This document shows, in pieces, positions 28,301 to 34,347 of a DNA stretch of 64,000 nt. The stretch lies in the NCBI RefSeq assembly GCF_902459465.1, contig NC_047062.1, positions 15,879,994 through 15,943,993 on the forward strand. The letters are read 5' to 3'. The stretch's first letter is position 1, and each line of letters begins with the position of its first letter. Under the pieces are notes generated by a model. That model ran no database searches and had not been told where the DNA came from. It saw nothing but the letters and a program-made list of their open reading frames with translations. Both the position numbers and the translations under genes were made by a program. The DNA is from Asterias rubens (taxonomy: Eukaryota > Echinodermata > Asteroidea > Forcipulatida > Asteriidae).

Positions 28301-28702
28301 AGGAACAACAAGTTGTTGTGTCTGACAACAAGGATATTCAGTAACATCATGATATTAATATCTGTATGAACATCTTATTATACATGAATGTGGAGGCACG
28401 TTCCAAAAAGCGGAGCTTGTCAAGGAACAGCACTTAAAACAAAACAAAACAACAGCTTTACAAAGGACAAAATATAAACAAAATAAACAAATTAACACCA
28501 ACAAGTACAACAAATAACAGCAACAGTGTGTGTTTACGTGTATGCTGATGACCTCTTAATCCCCACTATGTTTTATTTCTTCAGCTCACAGGAACAGCTG
28601 CAGCACAGAGCTAAGATTTCTCAAGCCAGAGCCAAGGAGATACTAAGCTTCTTACATCACAGGTTTGATGAGCAGATGACATGCTTAGGGTCCAAGAGGT
28701 GA
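1551..28702 (+). CDS. FANCM: FANCM, Fanconi anaemia group M DEAH translocase (25 exons)
   Basis: FANCM is a nuclear DNA translocase that remodels stalled forks and branched DNA and anchors the Fanconi core complex and the BLM-TOP3A-RMI complex. Exons 1-13: 1551-1620, 2158-2532, 3766-3927, 4209-4381, 5593-5670, 6915-7073, 7887-8018, 8584-8839, 10394-10492, 11020-11231, 12138-12344, 13140-13377, 14247-14401. Exons 14-25: 15052-17734, 18234-18406, 19507-19627, 20565-20674, 22009-22192, 22692-24019, 24299-24482, 25251-25383, 26463-26542, 27280-27377, 28190-28284, 28585-28702. All junctions are GT-AG, phases agree, and the sum is 7623 nt (2540 aa). The human protein is about 2050 aa; the extra length is mainly acidic linker. 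The ATG at 1551 follows an in-frame TAA at 1545. Start and splice sites are read by eye, without transcript support. Confidence 0.95.
1656..1826. mobile_element. Small MITE in FANCM intron 1
   Basis: The ends are inverted: CAGCCGATTTCA on the left and TGAAATCAACGGCTG on the right, about 171 bp apart. There is an internal palindrome around TAGGATTAATCCTA. It has no coding capacity. A target-site duplication is not obvious. Confidence 0.6.
2651..3443. repeat. 80-bp minisatellite, ten nearly identical copies
   Basis: Ten head-to-tail units start at 2651, 2731, 2811, 2891, 2971, 3051, 3131, 3211, 3291 and 3371; the last is slightly short. The units differ essentially at one site, G or C in ACAG[G/C]AGTAG; reading left to right the copies carry G C C C C G G G C G. 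The array lies in FANCM intron 2, the intron that splits the Walker A codon. Such uniformity implies very recent expansion, so copy number probably varies between individuals and may be misassembled. Confidence 0.97.
3540..3655 (-). mobile_element. tRNA-derived SINE fragment
   Basis: Read on the minus strand this begins GTGGCCGAGCAGATAAGAGC (A-box-like), carries GGTTTCGAGTCC (B-box-like) and continues into TGTGTCCCTGAGCAAGAC, the usual order in tRNA-Leu/Ser-derived SINEs. Relatives lie at 5218-5345 (minus) and 18607-19480 (plus). Confidence 0.65.
4466..4630. mobile_element. Short MITE, pair of 34118-34275
   Basis: The ends read GCCCGGTTCATACTTCCTGC and its approximate inverse. The middle contains TCGCAGGAGTTGAGCACATT, which is found again at 34188-34210. 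It lies in FANCM intron 4 and is non-coding. Confidence 0.55.
4715..5103. mobile_element. MITE family A copy 1
   Basis: The termini are AAAGGCAGTGAACACTATTG and its inverse CAATAGTGTCCAGTGTCTTT. The body has the family hallmarks: GTATAAAACATTGT, GAGACCTCAGA with an inverted partner, and TTTGACAATTACC. This is the most abundant repeat in the window; copies occur in both orientations and none codes for protein. Confidence 0.85.
5218..5345 (-). mobile_element. tRNA-derived SINE fragment
   Basis: A minus-strand copy of the Leu/Ser-type SINE. It keeps the segment corresponding to GAGTCCCGGTCATGGCACTT and the AAGGCCATGCGCTTAAGAAA head region. It lies in FANCM intron 4. Confidence 0.55.
5985..6190. 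mobile_element. MITE family B copy 1
   Basis: The ends are AAGGAACACGTTGCCTTGGA and an inverted counterpart closing with GTGTTCCTTTG. The inner arms TTTGTAAGGGTTTGTTATAA and TTATAACAAACGGTTACAAA are also inverted. A longer relative is at 45459-45837. Confidence 0.7.
6490..6875. mobile_element. MITE family A copy 2
   Basis: A full-length copy with termini AAAGGCAGTGGACACTATTG and its inverse. Its right end is only about 40 bp upstream of FANCM exon 6, close to the branch-point region. Confidence 0.85.
7729..7802 (-). mobile_element. tRNA-like SINE head or tRNA pseudogene
   Basis: The minus strand reads TAGCTCAGTTGGTAGAGC (A box) and then GGTTCAAGTCCCACTCTAGT (B box), with tRNA-like spacing. 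It lies in FANCM intron 6. Acceptor-stem pairing is poor and the family is dispersed, so a SINE head is more likely than a working tRNA gene. Confidence 0.5.
8300..8450 (+). mobile_element. tRNA-derived SINE fragment
   Basis: GGTTTGGCGTAGTGGTATC resembles a pol III A box and CAGTTTGAAGCACGCCG a decayed B box. The tail CTGGAGTTTTCCTCCCGCAT is SINE-like. It sits in FANCM intron 7. Confidence 0.4.
8879..9260. mobile_element. MITE family A copy 3
   Basis: A full-length copy in the opposite orientation, starting 40 bp after FANCM exon 8. It has the TTGAGCTCAATCGGTC and CACCCTTGTCACACGAAGTT hallmarks and clear terminal inverted repeats. Confidence 0.85.
9500..9846. mobile_element. MITE family A, diverged subfamily copy 4
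   Basis: The termini are AAAGGCACTGGACACTATTA and GCCAGTGCCTTT. The centre reads AAAGACTTCAGGCCTGAAGCC, a different internal palindrome from the GAGACCTC type, so this is a second subfamily shared with 13421-13787 and 42105-42342. Confidence 0.75.
10073..10190. mobile_element. Degraded MITE family A end
   Basis: AAAGGCAGGGTCAAAGATTG followed by ACTTACTTGGTGAAAAGC and TGTTGATATAATGTAAAC is a decayed left half of family A. It is followed at about 10181-10267 by a small inverted repeat, CTTCGGCTTTGGATTCGGC versus GCCGAATCTAGAGCCGAAG. Confidence 0.45.
11345..11510. repeat. Dispersed repeat shared with 55008-55150
   Basis: CCTGAAGACGAGCAGA, GAGCCAACACT, AAAGAGAATTATT and AGTTTATTCTTTAG occur in the same order here and at 55008-55150. 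The pattern resembles the 3' part of a retroelement, but the class cannot be told. Confidence 0.5.
11739..11931. mobile_element. MITE family C (GGCCCAATTTCAT ends)
   Basis: It begins GGCCCAATTTCATAGCGCTG and ends CTATTAAACTGGGCC. The interior is built of TTAGCA/TGCTTA motifs. Relatives lie at 13921-14138, 14535-14666, 19846-20080 and 47162-47334. Confidence 0.65.
12495..12640. repeat. Dispersed repeat family D copy 1
   Basis: TGGTATAAATGGA, TACCAAGTGGCCTGACG, CCCCAGCAGAGTCTTTTTCG and ATGACAACACAACAC in this order recur, partly or fully, at 42793-42860, 48975-49075 and 57993-58105. All four copies are intronic. Confidence 0.5.
13421..13787. mobile_element. MITE family A, diverged subfamily copy 5
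   Basis: It starts AAAGGCACTGGACACTTTTG and has the AAGACTTCAGGCCTGAAGAC centre. The right terminus is scrambled (ATTACCAATTACCAATTAAC). It lies in FANCM intron 12. Confidence 0.7.
13921..14138. mobile_element. MITE family C
   Basis: It begins GGCCCAATTTTATAAAGCTG and ends TTTTATGAAATTGGCCC; about 218 bp in FANCM intron 12. Confidence 0.7.
14247..17734 (+). CDS. FANCM: FANCM exons 13-14: MHF-binding region and acidic linker
   Basis: Exon 13 and the start of exon 14 (residues about 720-840) match the segment after the helicase that in vertebrate FANCM contacts the MHF1-MHF2 histone-fold pair; [10 protein letters not shown] near residue 782 is the best conserved string. The rest of the 2683-nt exon 14 is low-complexity, rich in Asp, Glu, Ser and Lys. 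Two islands stand out. A proline-rich [13 protein letters not shown] around 1091 resembles the MM1 (FANCF-contact) core. FDLGF at 1412-1416 followed by an acidic tail resembles MM2 (RMI contact). The roles are inferred from vertebrate FANCM. Confidence 0.85.
14535..14666. mobile_element. MITE family C, partial
   Basis: GGCCCAATTTTATGGCTCTG with the inner inverted pair CAGAATTCTGCAG and CACAGAATTCTATGG. The right end (CCCTCGTTTCATAAATTGA) is decayed. Confidence 0.5.
17831..18200 (+). mobile_element. Two tandem copies of a tRNA-derived SINE
   Basis: The first copy has TAGCTCAGTCAGTGG and GGGTTCGAGTCCCACC; the second, near 18048-18110, has TGGGTTTGAATCCCACCCGA. Both continue into TTTTCACAGAACTCGGA-like and TTTATCCCAATGCAAAA-like bodies. 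They occupy most of FANCM intron 14. The body recurs at 25867-26015 and 31735-31900. Confidence 0.7.
18234..24019 (+). CDS. FANCM: FANCM exons 15-19: acidic/basic linker
   Basis: Exons 15-18 encode alternating basic patches (KKRRK-like) and acidic runs (DEDDED-like), typical of the disordered FANCM linker. At the exon 18/19 junction the spliced protein reads [16 protein letters not shown], which matches a short conserved block upstream of the nuclease domain in vertebrates and fixes the splice (22192 to 22692). Exon 19 (442 codons) then includes [16 protein letters not shown], another conserved island, followed by a poorly conserved Ser/Gln-rich stretch. Near 23580-23700 it contains a charged Lys/Glu/Arg helix that looks like a coiled coil. 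Confidence 0.9.
18607..19480 (+). mobile_element. tRNA-derived SINE split by a DNA transposon
   Basis: The left part is GTGTCATGGCCGAGTGGTTA through AAGTTCTG at 18648. The right part resumes at 19227 with CTGGTCGTTAAGTC, followed by GGGTTGGAATCCCGATCATG (B-box-like) and GTGTCCTTAAGCAAGATACT. Rejoining the two halves gives the same order as the minus-strand SINE at 5218-5345. Confidence 0.7.
18649..19226. mobile_element. 578-bp non-autonomous DNA transposon, Harbinger-like
   Basis: The terminal inverted repeats are GGGCGGATTGC and GCAATCCGCCC, flanked by a 3-bp duplication CTG (18646-18648 and 19227-19229). Subterminal copies of GGTCTTA/TAAGACC occur on both sides. A 3-bp target duplication is typical of PIF/Harbinger elements. 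It has no transposase frame. Confidence 0.7.
19846..20080. mobile_element. MITE family C
   Basis: It begins GGGCCCCAATTTCATGGCTC and ends TTTGCCATGAAATTGGGCG; about 235 bp in FANCM intron 16. Confidence 0.65.
20741..21982. mobile_element. MITE family A copy interrupted by nested insertions
   Basis: The left part runs 20741 to about 21085, ending CTTTGACAATA. The right terminus resumes at about 21954 as TTATTACCAAAGGTGTCCTG. The DNA between them is foreign (see 21086-21955). It lies in FANCM intron 17 and ends 26 bp before exon 18. Confidence 0.7.
21086..21955. mobile_element. Inserted element with AGCCATTTGC ends, itself carrying a nested element
   Basis: The outer inverted repeats are AGCCATTTGC and GCAAATGGCT, bordered by TA on each side, which fits a TA-targeting element. 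Inside, from about 21108 to 21765, a second inverted pair is seen: AAGGCCTAAAAAA...TTGTTGGATTGCCC against GGGCAATCCAACA...TTAGGGCTTT. There is no recognisable protein. Confidence 0.6.
24299..28702 (+). CDS. FANCM: FANCM exons 20-25: ERCC4-type nuclease domain and HhH tail
   Basis: Residues about 2314-2480 form the XPF/ERCC4-like nuclease fold and 2485-2540 the tandem helix-hairpin-helix that binds DNA and FAAP24 in vertebrates. Visible motifs are VDSKE (2319-2323), CDY (2350-2352) and EKRSMSD (2361-2367, split across the exon 20/21 junction). These line up with the XPF motifs VDxRE, GDY and ERKx3D. All the acidic positions are present, unlike vertebrate FANCM, where the domain is degenerate. 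The stop codon is TGA at 28700-28702. Confidence 0.92.
24735..25110 (+). mobile_element. LINE 3' fragment (CR1/L2-like reverse transcriptase tail)
   Basis: Translation of 24886-25010 gives [20 protein letters not shown] and then [18 protein letters not shown] with a stop, the characteristic C-terminal end of CR1/L2-type reverse transcriptases. A 3' tail follows, ending in GGTGCTTTACAAATG and ATT repeats near 25100. It is a dead 5'-truncated copy in FANCM intron 20. Confidence 0.75.
25539..25670. mobile_element. Internally deleted MITE family A copy
   Basis: Only the two ends remain: AAAGGCATTGGACAAGTTTG to AACAAACCTGTGAA, joined directly to CAATTATTTTGAGTAATTAC and GTGTCCAGTGCCTTT. About 250 bp of the usual interior is missing. 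Confidence 0.75.
25867..26015 (+). mobile_element. SINE body without intact tRNA head
   Basis: ACCCATCCGAGTAATATGCC, TTTGTTTCCACAGAGCTCAG and CGGTGTATGGGTAAAACC match the body of the SINEs at 17831 and 31735. It lies in FANCM intron 21. Confidence 0.55.
26040..26295. repeat. ~79-bp tandem repeat, about three copies
   Basis: The block TTCTGTAGTTTTATGAAGTA, TCCTCTTGTCAGTGATTTGT and AATTTACTATTAATGTA recurs near 26122 and 26203, with a partial unit at about 26029 and a start at about 26281. It is AT-rich intronic DNA. Confidence 0.75.
26755..27141. mobile_element. MITE family A copy
   Basis: A full-length copy with TAAAGGCAGTGGACACTGTT and its inverse; the internal GAGACCTTAAATTCTAAATC palindrome is present. 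It lies in FANCM intron 22. Confidence 0.85.
27608..27990. mobile_element. MITE family E (AAAGGAACATTACAG ends)
   Basis: The termini are AAAGGAACATTACAGAATTG and CAATTCTGTAACGTTCCTTT, about 383 bp apart. There is no coding capacity. It lies in FANCM intron 23. Confidence 0.75.
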
Positions 28703-29165
28703 CTTGGGCATCAGTCCCCAGCTGTAGCTGCCCACCTTATCCGTGCCACTCTTGTGACAGTTTTCATGCGTCAAGCGTGACTATTATGTTCCCCGAGTGC
28801 ACTAGCAGGGGCCTAATCATGAATACTGATTTTTGGGAACGCGGTAAGGAGAGGGTCAAGTTATTGGCTCCAACCCACGAGTCTCATTGATTCGAACCCC
28901 AGCTAGCCATTATAGCTCAGCCTGTGGGTTTTGTGTACAGGTACATGTCTTGGACACGCTGAGTGTTTAGCCAACTCTAATCTTTCCACTGCTATATTGC
29001 AATGGAAAGAAGTCATGGGGAATATATGCCCCTTATAAGTTTGTGGTGAGCATACATGCTTTCAAACTTGACCATCGTTTTTCTACCTCATTTGATAGGG
29101 TGCCTAAAAAGTCACTTTTGGAAAGTCGGTTTAAAAATTGTATTTGCTAGGTGTTTTTCTTAACA

Positions 29166-29548
29166 AGACAGTGGACACTATTGGTAATTGTCAAAGACCA
29201 GTCTTCTCACTTGGTGTATCTCATCATATACATAAAATAACAAACCTGTGAAAATTTGAGCTCAATCGGTCATTGAAGTTGCGAGACAATAATGAAAGAA
29301 AAAAACACCTTTGTCACACAAAATTGTGTGCGTTTAGATGGTTGATTTCGAGACCTCAAGTTCTAAATCTGAGGTCTCGAAATCAAATTTGTGGAAAATT
29401 ACTTCTTTCTCAAAAACTATGGCACTTCAGAGGGAGCCGTTTCTCACAATGTTTTATACCATCAACCTTTCCCCATTACTCGTCACCAAGTAAGGTTTTA
29501 TGCTAATAATTGTTTTGAGTAATTACCAATAGTGTCCACTGCCTTTAA
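29166..29548. mobile_element. MITE family A copy
   Basis: A full-length copy downstream of the FANCM stop. It has terminal inverted repeats and the TCAAGTTCTAAATCTGAGG centre. Confidence 0.85.
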
Positions 29549-31734
29549 GAGAAATTGTTATATAACAGTCATATTCACATTGAGTTCTTGTAACTGTCCC
29601 ATTTGCCCTTGGAAGATCAGAAAGGCCTGAATTAAAAAGTATAAAATCCTTCATGTGTAAATGTAGCTCAGCCCTGTACCAATCAAATACTTAATATTTT
29701 TTTGTTTTTTATACAACTTATCTACACATTTGAGAGAGATTTATATGTGATTAAGGAGTAGTTGTATACAAGTGAATTGTATCATGCTCACTCTCTTTCA
29801 GTGCCTTGACTCTTTTAGTGCCAAGTTCGTATATGTCTGATCATTTTTATGTATTCCTAAAGTGCCATTGTCATACATCTATGATCTGTTTTATGTACTC
29901 AAAAAGTATTATCAATCGTATATGTATGCATGACCCAAAATATACATGTTATCACAAGAGGGCACTATCACTCAAGAAATACTATTGAGATGGGATGTAC
30001 CAAGGCAAACAAAATCAGCAAGACACACTTTGTTTGGTGAGAAAGACTTATTGATTTTTTCGTATACAGAATTTCGAAAAAGCTAAAATAACAAGCTTTT
30101 TGTTTTGTAAATTCCGTGAAAATTTATCATGTTGAGAAATGAAGCAACTGTGGTGTTCTATACTTAGAGAAGTTATTATGAAAGGAAAGATGTAAAACTG
30201 AGATTTAAAAGTTGTTACCCAGCATTATTGATTAAAGTGTAAAATCATTAGACGGTCGGATATGCAAATCAGTCTGTCTACATCAAGGATTAAAACGCAT
30301 TTGGCGTAAAATTAACAGAAATTGAAATAGAGTTCATTGATGCCCACAATAAATTATTTTTGTTGTAAAAAAAAAAGTTATCATACAAATAAAATTTATT
30401 AATAACCTATTATTATTTTCCTGTCCAACATTTTGTTGTTTATTTTACTCTCTTTTCATTTTTGAATATTTCTGTTTCTTTCCTTTGAAGTTTCTAGTGA
30501 TGGCCTCCACATGCGAAGAGTGGTACGAGTGCAAACGACCTGCGCACAGTAATTTTACGGGCGTCGTGCGATGTGATACACATTACGCAGTGTATAGGGG
30601 TGGGAGGTGCGAGTGTATATGGGTGGGTTTACGGCGTCTGTTTCGGAGTGAATAATGCGACTGCCTTGAGCAAGGCTATCAATTGTTCAGAAATATTTTT
30701 GAAGAATTAGTTGTAACGATAATGAACTGTGCTCCAACTTTCTTTGACGAATGAGTAATCCAAATGAAATAATACTCGGAAAACAAAATTTCACTATTCC
30801 AACATATTTATTTTGAATACACTGCACAGATCTCTGGATACAAAAATGGAAACATTCTAAATAATTATATTCTAAAATCGATCATTCGAAAGCCAAAATT
30901 CTGCAATAAACAGAACAATAAATGGTAGCGATATTCTTCATATTCATTGAATCAGGGATCTCCCAGGGTTTGTTGAAACTGTGAGGCATTCTTGACCCCA
31001 AATTCAGGATGTCTGGCCTGATCATGTTAATTAAAACAAGGTCATAAGAACATATTTTTGGGGGGTGTTTATCCTTGTTTTTTTTGTGCAATCTGGGGCA
31101 TTGTACCTGTTTTAATTTGTTTGTAAATTATGTTATCTGTTGTTTGTTTCGGCCGCCATTTGCATGTATTGGCCGGCAATTTACACAGACAGTGTGGTAC
31201 AACCCCGGCCATATCTTGTTGGGGGCCCCCCTGACAATTTTGGTCTTCTGCGTTACAGTCATTGTTGAGCAGGGGGACGGGGGTTTGTAACGTTAGGAAT
31301 TACTGGCCCAAGCATTTTGGCCGGGATTGTAGCTTGTGCATGGGGAGAACCCTGCTAAAATGCTGCCACCACAAATTGAAAAAAAACCTGTTGTCAAAAT
31401 ACTCATTAAAACACCAATAATTGTTATACAGGTAACTTATTCTGTGCAATACATGATGAAAAACAACACCTGTCACATAGCCTTAAGATGTCCCAATTCC
31501 AAATAATCTGCAGTTCAGTTCAAATTCAGTAAAAGTCTGTGAGCGTATTACAGCAAAAACCCACACCACAAATATTTGACTCCTACAAATGTAAGAGCCA
31601 TTTTAACCTTATTAGCCCATTAGCCATACTTTTGAAGCGTGTTCTATATAACACCCAAGTAGACCCTTGTTTAATGGTCGTTGCAGTACCCGCTGCTAAA
31701 ACATTATTCTAACTACCCCTAGCTACCAGGCAAT

Positions 31735-31900
31735 CTTAGTAGTCTAGTTGGTATGACACTGCTCTCGAGTTTCAAAGTTTTGTGGGTTCAAATCCCACCC
31801 GAGTAATATGCCTGTGATTTTTGTTTCCACAGACCTTGGAAAAGTACTGAGTATCCAGTGGTAACACAATGGTGTATATGGGTTAAACCGAAATGAATAG
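31735..31900 (+). mobile_element. tRNA-derived SINE
   Basis: TAGTTGGTATGACACTGCTC resembles an A box and GTGGGTTCAAATCCCACCCG a B box. The body TTTGTTTCCACAGACCTTGG and GGTGTATATGGGTTAAACC matches the other SINE bodies in this window. Confidence 0.65.
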
Positions 31901-32264
31901 ACTTTTCTTGTTGGACTTGAGGATTGTTGGTCAAGTGGCATTTATATTATTCATCCCATTACAGTGTATTGCATCCAGACCGAGACCACACCACACACAT
32001 TCATTTGAGTGGATGCCAGAACACAATCTTGTCAAATGACAAAGATCAACTTGGATGTTTTAATAAAGATTCAGCTCTGGCCTTTATCGCACGGCAGCGA
32101 CCCTGCAAGGTTTTTAACAGACGTTGAAGAACGAGTCACTACTATTCCCATTCATAAATGCCCTTTTGTTATAAAACCTAAACAAATACAGTTATAGACA
32201 CTTTAACAATTGAAAATTTGAGGTTTGAAATATTTTTTTTGAAAACTTTGTGAAGAATCTGTTC

Positions 32265-32470
32265 GAGGCGTGTGGGTTGTGTGTACGCGCGCGCACTTAG
32301 ATTACGCGCTGATAGCTATGATTTGCGTGTTCCGCGTGATAATCTTGCGCGCCGACACACGGAAGCCAGCTCAGTGTGCATAAACCGAGCTCCAGTGTGC
32401 ATTAACAAAAGGTTTATGCACACCCACGTGACGCGCTCTCCACCAATAGGAGTAGAGAAACTGTGTGGGG
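32265..32470. promoter_or_regulatory. CpG-rich patch, possible promoter
   Basis: The stretch is unusually CpG-dense for this window (GCGCGCGCAC, CTTGCGCGCCGACAC). It contains CACGTGAC (E-box) and CACCAATAGG (CCAAT-like). No coding start is attached, so a regulatory role is only a possibility. Confidence 0.25.
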
Positions 32471-32960
32471 TATTTATGAATTATGATTTCAGGTGGAAAT
32501 TAAAAACACGACTTCACCACCAAAACCTACATGTAGCTTGATCAACCTTATCAGCTGCTTTAATATGGGATTTCCTTTCAAACAAATACTGTTCATCCCC
32601 ACAAATTGAAAAACAAATTCGTGAACAATAAATTTGTTATCCTATACAAGTGGTAAGTAAACAAATTAGCTTAAATTAACCCATGCAATACCTGAAAGTG
32701 GTAACAACACAGCAAGAAAAAATAATTGTAAAAACATGCAAAACAATATCTACACTATGGGAGCAATTTTTTAGCCTATGCTAACAATGTACTACAGGGG
32801 CAAATCGACCAAATAAACAGGTCCCTCACTGCAGGGATGTAAAGAGAATTTTTTAATCATAATACAGTTTTTGAGGGAAATGTTTATTTGCAAATCAGTA
32901 AATTATGAATGATTTTGTGAAGCAATATGGAACACTTGATGGGTTTCAACAGGAACAATG

Positions 32961-33220
32961 GGTGCGTTCGATAAGGTTCCCCACGTCGACCCTGGTCTGC
33001 CCCCGGTCTGCCCCCGGTCTGCCCCCGGTCTGCCCCCACTACGTTCGAATAGCTTTGGCGTCATTCCAGGGGCTCACCCGGGTCAGCCCCAAGTGCCCTG
33101 CTTGTGGAACGGGTCACTGTGGGCTGGCCTGAGGTGCATGACGTCATTCAATTAGCTCTTGTCAGGGTTAACCCAAATGAGCATCGCAGGGTCGACACAG
33201 AAAAGCTAATCGGATGCACC
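32961..33220. mobile_element. ~260-bp MITE with GGTGCGTTCGAT ends
   Basis: GGTGCGTTCGATAAG at the left and CTAATCGGATGCACC at the right are inverted. The second-layer arms ACGTCGACCCTGG and GCAGGGTCGACAC are also inverted. It contains four tandem copies of GGTCTGCCCCC. The ends look hAT-like; no duplication was confirmed. Confidence 0.6.
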
Positions 33221-33542
33221 TATTAAGTTCTGTGATCAATCAAACAAATATAGGTTTAAATTAAGGATAAATAATAGCAATACTATACATTTTGATAAAA
33301 GTATCACTTATATGAATGAATACCTAGAATAGCATGGTCTGAGTATTAAATATCATTTTAAAAAATCTAAGATTTAGCTACAATAATCTTCACGCATTTT
33401 GATAAATTATATTTATCAGATTCGTAATCTTCCTTTTAGGAATACATTTTAGGAATACACAGCACAAACATGCAGCCTTGTAGTACAAAAATAACTAAAG
33501 ATGAAACGGAGAAAGGTCAAGGCACTCATCCTGATACAGATT

Positions 33543-33928
33543 AAAGGCAGTGGACACTATTGGTAATTACTCAAAATAATTATTAGCATAAATCCATGTG
33601 TTGGTGACGAGTAATGGGGAGAGGTTGATGGTATAAACTATTGTGAGAAACGGCTCCCTCTGAAGTGCCTTAGTTTTCGAGAAAGAAGTAGTTTTCCACG
33701 AATTTGATTTTGAGACCTCAGATTTAGAACTTGAGGTCTCAAAATCAACCATCTAAACCCACACACCTTCGTGTGACAAGGGTGTTTTTTTCTTTCATTC
33801 ATATCTCGCAAGTTCGATGACCGATTGAGCTCAAATTTTCACAGGTTAGTTATTTTATGCATATGTTGAGATACACCAACTGTGAAGACTAGTCTTTGAC
33901 AATTACCAATAGTGTCCATTGCCTTTAA
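33543..33928. mobile_element. MITE family A copy
   Basis: A full-length copy with terminal inverted repeats and TTGAGGTCTCAAAATCAACC centre, between the CpG-rich patch and the PRDX5 3' end. Confidence 0.85.
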
Positions 33929-34117
33929 CTCTTTCCTCATAATGTGGCAAATGCAAGGGTTCTAAAAACAAGAAATGTGTTATCTCTTTTGTAAATTCTT
34001 CTGGTTGGTAACAGATATTGTAAACTTGGCCCCTGAACACAAGCGTGTTGTTGTGCAAGAAAAAGTACTTCATACTTGAGTGGTCTAAGTGGGTGACACA
34101 ATTATTAAGAGAGTTAA

Positions 34118-34275
34118 GCTTGGTTCATTCTTTCTGCGAAAGCGAAACGAATTTTGACATCACAGCCCTGTTTTCGCTGCGAATGTTTCGCAGGAGTTGA
34201 GCACATTTCAACCGATGCAAATTTGTGATGTTAAAATTCATTTTCACATTCGCAAGAAGTATGAGCCCGGCTTAA
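34118..34275. mobile_element. Short MITE, pair of 4466-4630
   Basis: TTGGTTCATTCTTTCTGCG and GCAAGAAGTATGAGCCCGGC are inverted ends. The middle shares TCGCAGGAGTTGAGCACATT with 4466-4630. It lies in what should be the PRDX5 3' UTR. Confidence 0.55.
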
Positions 34276-34347
34276 AACGAGTTTTCCAGTGTTCTTCAGC
34301 CTCAGCTAAGGTTTTACCGACTCTATCCTGTGACCAGCCATTATTTA

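Larger units (their letters stand above)
28703..34347. other. FANCM-PRDX5 convergent intergenic region
   Basis: No exon of a recognisable protein is seen here. FANCM ends at the left and PRDX5 ends at the right, so this is 3' flank for both. AATAAA hexamers near 30345 and 30388 could serve FANCM, but that is far downstream. The stretch holds two family A MITEs, one SINE, a possible hAT-like MITE and two CpG-rich patches (30510-30660 and 32265-32470). Confidence 0.5.

Noticed and set aside
32905-33155. Proline-rich frames around GGTCTGCCCCC
   Set aside because: The repeats belong to a short inverted-repeat element; the frames are by-products.
34244-34347. C-terminal extension of PRDX5 into the adjacent MITE
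   Set aside because: A first reading skipped two bases. Recounting gives ...ATC TCT CTC CTG TAA, a normal stop at 34348-34350.
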